Shown in pieces: positions 24,586 through 32,342 of a DNA stretch of 62,584 nucleotides. The translations under genes were made by a program, and so were the position numbers. The notes below the pieces were generated by a model. That model was given only the letters and a program-made list of their open reading frames with translations, did not search any database and was not told the DNA's origin. Within the stretch, counting starts at the first letter, position 1. The number at the start of each line of letters is the position of its first letter. This stretch comes from Corynebacterium sp. HMSC05H05 (GTDB lineage Bacteria; Actinomycetota; Actinomycetes; Mycobacteriales; Mycobacteriaceae): assembly GCF_001807265.1 (NCBI RefSeq), contig NZ_KV788370.1, positions 1 through 62,584 of the forward strand. The letters are read 5' to 3'.

Positions 24586-26662
24586 GGTCCTCGGGCCACG
24601 CGTGCTTGGGGTAGCGCCCGCGCATCTCTTTGCGCACCTGCTGGTACGGCCCCTCCCAGAAACTGTCTAAGTCGTCGGTTACCGCCAGCGGCCTACCCGC
24701 CGGCGACAGCAGGTGGTACAGCACCTTCACGCCCGACACCGTCTGCCCCTTCTGGCCGAACATGTGCTGCAGCTTCACGCGCTTGACCGGCCTGCCACTG
24801 CCGTACTGGTACTCCTTCGGCGCCGCAGCATCCAGCTCCGCCACCTGCTTCCAATCCAGTTGGCGCAGCATCGCCTGCCTCATGTCGCAATTGCTTATCG
24901 ACGCACCTTCGGCCACCCCACGTACCTCCACCGAGTAATCGCCCTGGCTGACATCCGGCCAGCCCAATGTCTCGTGCAGGAAGTCCAGCCGCTCCTTCAA
25001 GTGCTGCTCCTCCTTGGTCAGCGGGAAGCTGGCAAAGTCCACGTCTGTCAGCGCCTCCGCCGCCTCGTTCGGGGTGAGCTTCACTGGCGTGGAGCTGAGC
25101 TCGATCGCGCCAATCCTGGCGACCTTTCGGCCTCTGACCTTGCCATCTTCCAGGTAGGCCTTCGTCTCCTCCACCACGCGGTGCTCCGGAAACGCGATCG
25201 GTTCGGCCTCGCGGATGACTGCCCCGCTGTGGGTTCGTTGCACCTCCGCGGCCGCGATCCATTCGGCGTTCGAGTTGAACTTTGCGCGGGTGCCTGACGC
25301 CAGCTGGTACTCATCGCCGACCTTCTTGGCGATCCACTGCGGGAAGGCACTCGCAATCACCTCGCCCGGATCCACCGGGCCCTTGTCCGGCACCAGCCGG
25401 CGCAGCCGGGGAGAATCCCCGGCAAGTCTCGCCACTATCGGCGCCGCTTGGGAGCCCCACTCCAACAGAGCAGCACCGAGTCTCGGGTCCAGGGGAAACC
25501 TCGCCAGCTTCTTGCCGAACTCCGTGATTTTGCCGTTCTTGGTGGCCCCGAGCTGCTCGAGGTTGGATTCGGCTTCGGTGAGGTCCTTTGGTTCGTCGAT
25601 AAGCGGTAGGTCCGGCGACCCCCACGCCTTCATGGTCAGCAGCGCGCCGGTGAGGTCCGCGGTGAGGATTTCAGGGGTGATGTCCGGCTGCATCCTCGCG
25701 TACTCGTCGCGGGAGAAGACACGCACCACCTCGCCGGGGCCCTCGCGCCCCGCGCGGCCGGCCCGCTGGTCAGCGCTGGTTTTCGCCTCCGAGACCGTGA
25801 CCAGGCCAGTCATGCCCCTGTTGTCGCGCTTGGGAACTCTGGACAACCCGGCGTCCACCACCTTGCGCACCCCCGGCACAGTCATCGACGACTCCGCCAC
25901 CGACGTCGCCACCACCACCCGGTTTGTCCCCCGCAAAGATTCGTCCTGCTCCTTGCTGGTCTGGCGGCCGTGGAGCGGCCTCGCATCATCGAGGAACCCG
26001 CACACCAGGTCCACCTCGCGCACGCCCGGCACGAACACCAGCGTCCGGTGCTCACTGTCGGTCTGCGCCGCGACGTGACGATAAAACTCCTTCGTCCCCT
26101 GGATCCGTTCCGGGTGCGGGGCGTACTGGATGTCCAGCGGGTGCGTCACCGCCTCCGTGGACAGGACCTGCGCGCCCATGTGGTCCGCGAACTTCTGCGC
26201 GTCCAGCGTCGCGGACATGGCGGCCAGGTACAGGTCATCGCGCAAGAGCGCGACCTCCATGCACATCGCCAGCACCAAGTCAGTGTCCAGCTGGCGCTCG
26301 TGCACCTCGTCGATCACCACCGCGTTGACGCCCTCCAGGCCCGGGTCCTTGAGCAGGCGATTGAGCAGCACGCCCGGCGTGACAAATTCGACGAGCTCGC
26401 CGTCCTTGTGCTCGCCGCGGATGCTGTAGCCGACTTTGGCGCTGTCGCTGAGATGCGCGAGCCGCTGCGCCGCCGCCCGCACCGCCACCCTCCTGGGTGC
26501 CGTGACCAGCGTTTTTCCCACCTTGTTCGCGATTGCCGGCGGCACCAGCGTGGTTTTGCCCGTGCCGGGTGGCGCCTCCACCACCAGCGGGCCTTTGTCC
26601 GGCAGCTGGTCGATAACACGCGACACGGGCAAATCCCGTCCGATTTTCGCGAGGTCAAACAT
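24566..26662 (-). CDS. hrpB: ATP-dependent DEAH-box helicase HrpB
   Basis: 698 residues, somewhat short for HrpB (about 800). Helicase motifs are clear: Walker A PPGTGKTT (31-38), DEVH (118-121), SAT (AMSATLD), and motif VI (DQRAGRAGREGPG), followed by the HA2 and HrpB C-terminal domains. The Walker B box is DEVH instead of DEAH. The cellular role of HrpB is poorly known; RNA metabolism is the usual suggestion. The frame is open upstream, but ATG 26662 lies 8 nt after TACCCT (26671-26676, minus strand), a -10 that overlaps the -10 of the divergent thpR gene. Confidence 0.92.
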   Translation of the reverse strand: MFDLAKIGRDLPVSRVIDQLPDKGPLVVEAPPGTGKTTLVPPAIANKVGKTLVTAPRRVAVRAAAQRLAHLSDSAKVGYSIRGEHKDGELVEFVTPGVLLNRLLKDPGLEGVNAVVIDEVHERQLDTDLVLAMCMEVALLRDDLYLAAMSATLDAQKFADHMGAQVLSTEAVTHPLDIQYAPHPERIQGTKEFYRHVAAQTDSEHRTLVFVPGVREVDLVCGFLDDARPLHGRQTSKEQDESLRGTNRVVVATSVAESSMTVPGVRKVVDAGLSRVPKRDNRGMTGLVTVSEAKTSADQRAGRAGREGPGEVVRVFSRDEYARMQPDITPEILTADLTGALLTMKAWGSPDLPLIDEPKDLTEAESNLEQLGATKNGKITEFGKKLARFPLDPRLGAALLEWGSQAAPIVARLAGDSPRLRRLVPDKGPVDPGEVIASAFPQWIAKKVGDEYQLASGTRAKFNSNAEWIAAAEVQRTHSGAVIREAEPIAFPEHRVVEETKAYLEDGKVRGRKVARIGAIELSSTPVKLTPNEAAEALTDVDFASFPLTKEEQHLKERLDFLHETLGWPDVSQGDYSVEVRGVAEGASISNCDMRQAMLRQLDWKQVAELDAAAPKEYQYGSGRPVKRVKLQHMFGQKGQTVSGVKVLYHLLSPAGRPLAVTDDLDSFWEGPYQQVRKEMRGRYPKHAWPEDPTGTGK

Positions 26663-26670
26663 GGCAATTA

Positions 26671-26680
26671 AGGGTAGCGT
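26671..26680. promoter_or_regulatory. Overlapping divergent -10 boxes of hrpB and thpR
   Basis: TACCCT on the minus strand (26671-26676) serves hrpB, with 8 nt to its ATG. TAGCGT on the plus strand (26675-26680) serves the phosphodiesterase gene, with 7 nt to its ATG. The two start codons are only 25 bp apart and both mRNAs are predicted to be leaderless. Confidence 0.55.
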
Positions 26681-26687
26681 GTGGGCC

Positions 26688-27230
26688 ATGAGACGCCTCT
26701 TCGCAGCGATCGTCCCTCCGGCCGATGTTCGCGAACACCTCATCACCGCCCTGCGGCCCATCCGGGACTTCTCGGGCACAGAAGTGCGCTGGGCCGACCC
26801 CGACAACTGGCACATCACGGTCGCCTTCTACGGGTCACAGCCCAACGACGCCGCCGCGGTCACCGACCACCTAGCGCAAGCCACCGCCTTCACCCGGCCC
26901 TTGAGGTTGCACCTCCGAGGAGCCGGGTGTTTTGATCGGCGCACCATGTGGATCGGGGTCGGCGGCGACAAAGCACCGCTGAAAGACCTGATGGCGGACT
27001 GCCAGCTCGACCCCGACATGCGCCGCCGGCAGCGCGCACACCTGACCGTCGCGCGGACCGGCACTCGCACAAGGGATCCATGGCTTCTCGACGACCACGC
27101 CCACGCCCTCGCCATCTACACCGGCCCTGAATTCGCCGCCGATGAAGTGCTGCTGCTGGAGTCACACCTGGGCAAGGGCCGAAGTGGCGGCCCAAAGTAC
27201 GAGGTGGTGGATCGGTTTTACTTGCGTTAG
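26688..27230 (+). CDS. thpR: RNA 2',3'-cyclic phosphodiesterase (2H family)
   Basis: 180 residues, the normal size. The two HxTx motifs of the 2H phosphoesterase fold are HITV (His42) and HLTV (His118). The enzyme opens 2',3'-cyclic phosphates on RNA ends; members were first described as RNA ligases. ATG 26688 is 7 nt after the TAGCGT -10 box. It is divergent from hrpB and overlaps the end of the convergent HNH gene by 4 nt. Both neighbours act on nucleic acids, but no functional link is shown. Confidence 0.9.
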   Translation: MRRLFAAIVPPADVREHLITALRPIRDFSGTEVRWADPDNWHITVAFYGSQPNDAAAVTDHLAQATAFTRPLRLHLRGAGCFDRRTMWIGVGGDKAPLKDLMADCQLDPDMRRRQRAHLTVARTGTRTRDPWLLDDHAHALAIYTGPEFAADEVLLLESHLGKGRSGGPKYEVVDRFYLR

Positions 27231-28651
27231 TGTTCTTCCTCCTCCGGGTCGGGGAACGGGGCCTCAACCGGCTCTTCGGGGAGCGGTTCCACGTATGGCA
27301 TCTCTGGAGTGAACCCGAATTTCATGCCGTACTCCTGCTCTAAGTCTTTGATCGCGGCGGTGGCCTGTTCGAGGTCCAGGTCCTGCTCGAAGGTGTCCAG
27401 GATTGTGTGGCCTTTGGCGAAAAACTCCGCAGCCCGGGAGCGATTTTTGCGCACGGCGGACATACTGGACTGCCACCGCGGGTTAAACGGTGTGATCTGG
27501 TCGCGCAACAGGCCCTCTTCGGCGGTGACGACATAGGTGCCGTCGGCGAATAGCAAGATGATGTCGCCGGAGTAGGGGTCGGGGATGTAGAAAATCCGGC
27601 GGTCGGTCTTCATGTTGTGGTGGTGCTGGCACAGGGGGAAAAGGTTGTCCACCTCGGTGCGGCCGCCCTCCTCGTAGGGGATGCGGTGGTCCAGCTGGCA
27701 CTGCTCGGCGGGACGGTTGCACTCCGGGTAGATGCAGGTGCGGTTGCGGGCGTACACGGCGTGGCGCATGCCCTCGCCGGGGCCGTAGCCCTGCAGCACC
27801 TTTTCGCCCTCTTTCTCCAGATCGCGCGTGACGGGGAACGTTCTTGCCAACCAGTCTTCGAACGCGGAGGTGGCCTCCGGTGTCGTCCAACCGCTGCCGG
27901 GGAGGTAGACCGGGCCGCTGATCGCGCGGTTCTTCGGGGCGTACACGTTCAGCACCGGAGTCACCTCAATGCCGATCGCCTCGCCGGACAGCAGCATGAT
28001 AGCCGCGTCGGCCGTGCTGATGCCGAGCTCGCGCGCAACCTCGGCGACGTTCGCCTGGATCCTCCGGCCGTCCAGAGAATTCGTGTCCAGCTGCACGATC
28101 GCCCGGTCGCGGTACTCGTAGATGCCGAACTTTTCTGAGTTGTCCTGCTCGCGCTTTTCTCGCTTGCGCTTGTCGTAGGCGCGACCCCTATCCATGCGCT
28201 TAATCGCGGCACGGATGCGGTCTGTGACGGTTTTGCGCTGGGGAACAGCCTGGTCGTGGCGGGTGGGGGTGAACGTGTTTACCAGGATGCCGTCGATAAG
28301 CATGAGTGCTTCCTCGTCCGCATCCTCCCCGAGCTCCTCGATGGCGGTGTAGACCGCGGTCAAGTGCCCCACGTCCATCACGCGCGATTCTTGTTGCAGC
28401 TCCCGCAGGCGCGGGAGGTCTTGCAGCGCGGCGTGGCCGAGGATGGCGTTTTTGACAAACCCTTTGTGCCACCCGGTGGCGAGCTGCAGTTGTGTCACAG
28501 TGGCGTCGAAATCCTCGACGTCGAAACCGGGGTACGCGTAGTGCCCAAACATGGTCCAGTACGTGTCCCGGATGGCCTGGGCGCATTCGCTATCCGGGTC
28601 GTGTTCTCGCTGGTTACGAAATTTTTTCGGTGCTGTGGTGGCGGTGGTCAC
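27227..28651 (-). CDS. DUF222/13E12-type HNH endonuclease
   Basis: 474 residues. The N-terminal region is the helical DUF222 domain common in actinobacteria; the C-terminal region holds a complete HNH motif (CIYPECNRPAEQCQLDHRIP, then GGRTEVDNLFPLCQHHHNMK, about 312-350) with two Cys pairs for zinc. The last 30 residues are strongly acidic. Family members are thought to be nucleases of mobile or defence origin, but no activity is established. GTG 28651 is chosen because AGGGGC precedes it; the longer frame has no ribosome site. A TTGACA/TATTGT promoter lies upstream. Confidence 0.85.
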   Translation of the reverse strand: MTTATTAPKKFRNQREHDPDSECAQAIRDTYWTMFGHYAYPGFDVEDFDATVTQLQLATGWHKGFVKNAILGHAALQDLPRLRELQQESRVMDVGHLTAVYTAIEELGEDADEEALMLIDGILVNTFTPTRHDQAVPQRKTVTDRIRAAIKRMDRGRAYDKRKREKREQDNSEKFGIYEYRDRAIVQLDTNSLDGRRIQANVAEVARELGISTADAAIMLLSGEAIGIEVTPVLNVYAPKNRAISGPVYLPGSGWTTPEATSAFEDWLARTFPVTRDLEKEGEKVLQGYGPGEGMRHAVYARNRTCIYPECNRPAEQCQLDHRIPYEEGGRTEVDNLFPLCQHHHNMKTDRRIFYIPDPYSGDIILLFADGTYVVTAEEGLLRDQITPFNPRWQSSMSAVRKNRSRAAEFFAKGHTILDTFEQDLDLEQATAAIKDLEQEYGMKFGFTPEMPYVEPLPEEPVEAPFPDPEEEEH

Positions 28652-28679
28652 GGTCGCCCCTCTCGTCGTGATATGCTCA

Positions 28680-28708
28680 ACAATATAGAACACGTGAACG
28701 ACTGTCAA
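28680..28708 (-). promoter_or_regulatory. Promoter of the HNH endonuclease gene
   Basis: Minus-strand TTGACA (28703-28708) is a perfect -35. TATTGT (28680-28685) gives a 17-bp spacer, or TATATT (28682-28687) a 15-bp spacer. The 5' leader of about 25 nt contains the ribosome site. Confidence 0.6.
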
Positions 28709-28784
28709 GGGGTAGGCCAGGAAAAATAAAACGAAAACCACTCACGTGTGCGACCATTACGCGCTGGTGCGCTACATTATTCCC

Positions 28785-29411
28785 GTGCTCGTCATTCCGC
28801 GGCCGCCCGCCCGCATCATCCCTGGTGCGGTCCATTTGCCTGCCTTCTTCACGTCCGCTGAGCAGGAGGAACTGGTCGCCCAGGCGCGCGAGCTGGCACG
28901 GATGGCAGCGGGGACGCCCGTTGCTATGCGACGTCCAAAGGTCGGCCACGGCCACATGGATGCCTGGCTGCTCTCGCTGGGCTGGTTCTGGGCCACGAAC
29001 CCGTACCGCATGGTCAGGGAGGTCGACGGCTACCCAGTGCCGCCGATCCCCGGGAACTTCCAGGCCATCGCGGATAACGTCATGGCCAAGGCGAGGGAAG
29101 TAGACCCGCTAGTCGGCCCGACCCCAAGAATTGAAACAGCGCTGGTGAACTTCTACCCGCCGGGCAAGGGGATGGGCCAGCACGTGGATGCGGAGGAAAA
29201 GTCGGAGAATGCGGTGGTCAGCCTGTCGTTCGGCCAGGACACGATCTTCCGCATCGCTGGGCGCGATACGCTGCTCCTGTCCGGCGACGTTGTCGTCTTT
29301 GGCGGTCCAGCCAGGAGGGCGAAACATGGCGTGCTCGGCGCTAGAAAGGGCACGTCCGACCTGCTCGAAGGCCGGCTGAACATCACCATGCGGCAAATGG
29401 AGGCGACATGA
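28785..29411 (+). CDS. alkB: AlkB-type 2-oxoglutarate/Fe(II) DNA-alkylation repair dioxygenase
   Basis: 208 residues. The iron ligands are His and Asp in QHVDAEE (about 132-134) and His in AKHGV (about 180); the 2-oxoglutarate-binding Arg is in GRLNITMR (about 196). The enzyme removes methyl groups from 1-methyladenine and 3-methylcytosine by oxidation. The frame is open to GTG 28746, but GTG 28785 is favoured as it lies 6 nt after TACATT (28773-28778). It overlaps the LysE gene in ATGA and starts a run of co-directional genes to 31668. Confidence 0.88.
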   Translation: MLVIPRPPARIIPGAVHLPAFFTSAEQEELVAQARELARMAAGTPVAMRRPKVGHGHMDAWLLSLGWFWATNPYRMVREVDGYPVPPIPGNFQAIADNVMAKAREVDPLVGPTPRIETALVNFYPPGKGMGQHVDAEEKSENAVVSLSFGQDTIFRIAGRDTLLLSGDVVVFGGPARRAKHGVLGARKGTSDLLEGRLNITMRQMEAT

Positions 29412-29980
29412 TTGCGTTACTCGGTGTGTGGCTTGCGGCGATCGCGAGCCCCGGCCCGGACTTGGTGCAGATCATCCGCGTGGGATCGAAGGACCGCAGG
29501 TCGGGTGTGATGTGCGCGCTGGGCATCATGCTCGGCAACACCATCTGGATCGTCGCATCCCTGGCGGGCCTAAGTGCGCTGATTCAGGCATTTCCGCAGG
29601 TTTTGTCGGTGCTCCAGATCGTGGGCGGAGCCTACCTGCTGTGGATGGGCATCGGCGCCATCCGTGCCTCCGACCCGGAGATCCCCGCCACGAAGCGGGT
29701 GCCGAGGCCGCTGCTCACGGGCTTGCTCACCAACCTGTCCAACCCGAAAGCGATCCTGTTCTTCGGCGCCATCTTCGCCCAGTTCGCGCACCTCGGGTGG
29801 ATCGCCGCGCCGGTCATGGTTATCACGGGCACCATCTGGTTCACCGGCTTTGCGCTGGCAGTCCAAGCAATGTCGCAGTTGATCGTCAAGTACAGCAAGC
29901 TTATCGACGTCATCACGGGCAGCATCTTCATCGCATTAGCACTCTGGATGCTGTGGGAGGGCCTACACTTCGGCTCATGA
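29408..29980 (+). CDS. LysE/RhtB family amino acid exporter
   Basis: 190 residues, six hydrophobic helices. Family marks are ASPGPDLVQIIRVG near the N-terminus, GGAYLLWMGIGAIR and LSNPKAILFFGAIFAQF. It should export an amino acid or related metabolite across the cytoplasmic membrane. The ATG is inside the alkB stop (ATGA), so translation is coupled. The following SDR gene starts in the same way, but a TACACT box at 29964-29969 could also start that gene separately. Confidence 0.9.
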   Translation: MIALLGVWLAAIASPGPDLVQIIRVGSKDRRSGVMCALGIMLGNTIWIVASLAGLSALIQAFPQVLSVLQIVGGAYLLWMGIGAIRASDPEIPATKRVPRPLLTGLLTNLSNPKAILFFGAIFAQFAHLGWIAAPVMVITGTIWFTGFALAVQAMSQLIVKYSKLIDVITGSIFIALALWMLWEGLHFGS

Positions 29981-30687
29981 GCGAGCAGAAGGTAGCAGTA
30001 GTCACTGGCGGATCGGCAGGTATCGGGGAGGCCACATGCAGGGCGCTGGCCAAGGACGGCTGGAAGGTCGTCGTGGCGGCGCGGCGCCTGGAGAAGTGCC
30101 AGAGCATCGCGGACGAGATCGGTGGGGTGGCGATGGAGTTGGACGTGGTGGACCGAGGGAGCGTCGAGAAGCTTGCGGAGCTTGACCGCGTCGATCTACT
30201 GGTCAACAACGCCGGCGGCGCGAAGGAGCTGGACTTTTTGCGCGACGCGGACGACGCGGACTGGGAGTGGATGTTCCAGACCAACGTGATGGGCACGATG
30301 CGCGTCACCCGCGCGCTGTACCCGCAGCTCAAGGCGTCGAACGGGCTGGTGGTGAACATCGGGTCGGTGGCTGGCACGGACGCGTACAAGGGCGGGTCGG
30401 GCTACAACGCCGCCAAGCACGGACTCCGCGGCGTGACCAGGGCGTTCAGGCGCGAGGAGGCGGAGAACAACATCCGTGTGTGCGAGATCGACCCGGGCCG
30501 GGTGAAGACGGACTTCTCCCTGAACAGATTCAAAGGCGACGAGCAGCGCGCAAACAAGGTCTACGAGGGCAAGCAGAATCTCTCCGCGGACGACATCGCG
30601 GAGGCCGTGCGGTGGGTGGCCAGCCTGCCGGCGCACGTCAACATCGACACGATGAGCATCATGCCGGTGGATCAGGCAGAACGCTAG
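29977..30687 (+). CDS. Short-chain dehydrogenase/reductase (serine-type NADP oxidoreductase)
   Basis: 236 residues. SDR motifs are TGGSAGIG (10-17), NNAGG, the catalytic Ser in NIGSVAG (about 129) and YNAAK (Tyr143, Lys147). It resembles the YdfG group of serine/3-hydroxy acid dehydrogenases. The substrate is unknown. The ATG overlaps the LysE stop codon, and TACACT lies 7 nt before it. Its stop TAG forms part of the TAGACT -10 box of the S4-domain gene. Confidence 0.88.
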   Translation: MSEQKVAVVTGGSAGIGEATCRALAKDGWKVVVAARRLEKCQSIADEIGGVAMELDVVDRGSVEKLAELDRVDLLVNNAGGAKELDFLRDADDADWEWMFQTNVMGTMRVTRALYPQLKASNGLVVNIGSVAGTDAYKGGSGYNAAKHGLRGVTRAFRREEAENNIRVCEIDPGRVKTDFSLNRFKGDEQRANKVYEGKQNLSADDIAEAVRWVASLPAHVNIDTMSIMPVDQAER

Positions 30688-30697
30688 ACTGTCGGCC

Positions 30698-30985
30698 ATG
30701 CATATCGACGTGCCCATTTCAGGCGACACGATCAAACTCGGCCAATTTCTCAAACTGGCCAACCTCGCAGAATCCGGCGGCCACGCCAAGGAGGCCATCA
30801 GCTCCGGCGAGGTCACCGTCAACAACGAGGTGGTCACCTCGAGGGGGCACTCGCTTATCGACGGCGATACCGTCGGCCTTGGGGCTGATTCGGCCACGGT
30901 TGTAGTCGACGGAGACGACGGCGACTACTTCGACGAGCGCACCGCCAACGACGACTTCGACCCCGAGAAGTGGAGGAACCTGTAA
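30698..30985 (+). CDS. S4-domain RNA-binding protein (YaaA/RqcP-like)
   Basis: 95 residues. An S4 RNA-binding fold fills the first ~65 residues (IKLGQFLKLANLAESGGHAKEAI, then GEVTVNNEVVTSRGHSLIDGD). The remainder is an acidic tail. Small S4 proteins of this type bind rRNA or ribosome-associated RNA, and some serve in ribosome quality control. The ATG lies 7 nt after TAGACT (30685-30690), which overlaps the SDR stop codon. The VOC gene follows in TAATG overlap. Confidence 0.85.
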   Translation: MHIDVPISGDTIKLGQFLKLANLAESGGHAKEAISSGEVTVNNEVVTSRGHSLIDGDTVGLGADSATVVVDGDDGDYFDERTANDDFDPEKWRNL

Positions 30986-31668
30986 TGCCCGCATTCGAAG
31001 GCAAGGAAGGCATGCCGTTCTGGCAGGACTTGGTCACCCAGAACCAGCTCAAGTCCACCCACTTCTACTCCGAGCTTTTGGGCTGGGAGATCGTGGACGG
31101 TATCGCCCGGAAAGAGGGCCTGCCGGTGGCTGGCATTGTGCCGGCGCAGATGGACATGTGGGTGACGTCGTTTATCGGCAGCCCGGAGAACGTGGAAAAG
31201 CTGGGCGGCAAGGTGCTCAGTGCAGATGAATCCGTCACACTCTGCCAGGACCCCGCCGGTGGCCTGTTCGGTCTGAAGGACCCGGAGGAGCGCTTCTTCG
31301 CCGCAGGTGAGCCGGGTGTGCCGGTGTGGTACGAGTACTCGGCTCCGAGCATGGACGCCATCGACTTCTACGGCGAGCTGTTCGACTGGGAGATCCGCGA
31401 GGAGGACGGCTACTTCGTCGCGGTGGAGGACGGGGCGCCGTTTTTGGGCATGTTCGTCGGCGAACACGCCCAGTGGTTCAGCTACTTCGGCGTGCGCGAC
31501 GTGGACGCGGCCTGCACGCAGGTGGAAAACCTCGGCGGCGGGGTGGAGTTTGGCCCCGAGAACGGGACTGCCGGCGTGCACGACGCCAACGGCGCCCAGT
31601 TCTTCCTCGCCGAGGTTGACGAGCCCACCTTCGACGAGGTGGACGAAGCCGAGTCTGTTCTGGGCTAG
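30985..31668 (+). CDS. Two-domain VOC (glyoxalase/bleomycin-resistance fold) protein
   Basis: 227 residues with two similar vicinal-oxygen-chelate domains (about 1-115 and 118-220). Each has the FYSELLGWEI or FYGELFDWEI strand typical of the fold. Such proteins bind metals or hydrophobic ligands; none of the known active sites can be assigned with confidence. ATG 30985 overlaps the TAA of the S4 gene, and GGAGG at 30972-30976 supports it. It overlaps the convergent unknown gene by 4 nt. Confidence 0.82.
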   Translation: MPAFEGKEGMPFWQDLVTQNQLKSTHFYSELLGWEIVDGIARKEGLPVAGIVPAQMDMWVTSFIGSPENVEKLGGKVLSADESVTLCQDPAGGLFGLKDPEERFFAAGEPGVPVWYEYSAPSMDAIDFYGELFDWEIREEDGYFVAVEDGAPFLGMFVGEHAQWFSYFGVRDVDAACTQVENLGGGVEFGPENGTAGVHDANGAQFFLAEVDEPTFDEVDEAESVLG

Positions 31669-32342
31669 AGCTCCTCGGCGGCGTCTGTGACCCGGCGGCG
31701 GATCTCCGCCGGCGTGGAGATGAACCCGTCGGCGTGGTACTCGGTGCCCTCAAGGCCAGAACCGGCCCTGACCTGGATAAACCCGTCCACCGCAGGTTGC
31801 GTGGTGGGAAAGGTGACGATGTAGCGGTCTGCCGGCGGCAACGCTACGTCGCCGAGTGCCCACACCACCTCGGCGCCGACCAATTCCACAGCCCTGGTGG
31901 CATCTGCCACTGAGTCCACGTCCAAAATCGTGGTGCCGGACAGCTCCGCGGCGGCCGCGACATCTGGGCGCCAGAGCATGTCCTTGGCGCCTGTGGGGCC
32001 GTCCCAAAGCGAAACTGCCCACCTCCCGTTCGGTTTTGATGGGCGGAACACAACACCAAGCTCGTGGGATTCCACTGTGACTCCATCAGCCCACTTTGTC
32101 GCTGGAAGCGCGTGGTCGACGGCGCTCCCGAGCATGAGCATCGCGGCGTGAGTGATGCGGTCCGGCAGCAGGGCCAGGTAGTTCGGCCCGTCCTCGTAGG
32201 TGGCGTGCATGTAGGACGCCAGCTGCTCCAGCTGCAGCTCCGGCGGCATGTCGCGTTTGACGCCGCCGACGTTGAAGTTCGGGTCGCCCTGCTCGTTGAT
32301 GTGCTCTACCAAATCGTCACCCTGTCCTCGGGGTCGATCCAC
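31665..32342 (-). CDS. Unknown conserved-looking cytoplasmic protein
   Basis: 225 residues if GTG 32342 is used, 215 if TTG 32312 is used. I do not recognise the family. There is no signal peptide or membrane helix. The protein is mixed alpha/beta with a Trp- and Pro-rich middle (GRWAVSLWDGPTGAKDMLW). The gene overlaps the end of the M13 peptidase gene, so it is probably the last gene of the long envelope operon. The TTG start would give a typical short overlap with an AGGG ribosome site; the GTG start has a GAGGG site. Confidence 0.6.
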   Translation of the reverse strand: MDRPRGQGDDLVEHINEQGDPNFNVGGVKRDMPPELQLEQLASYMHATYEDGPNYLALLPDRITHAAMLMLGSAVDHALPATKWADGVTVESHELGVVFRPSKPNGRWAVSLWDGPTGAKDMLWRPDVAAAAELSGTTILDVDSVADATRAVELVGAEVVWALGDVALPPADRYIVTFPTTQPAVDGFIQVRAGSGLEGTEYHADGFISTPAEIRRRVTDAAEEL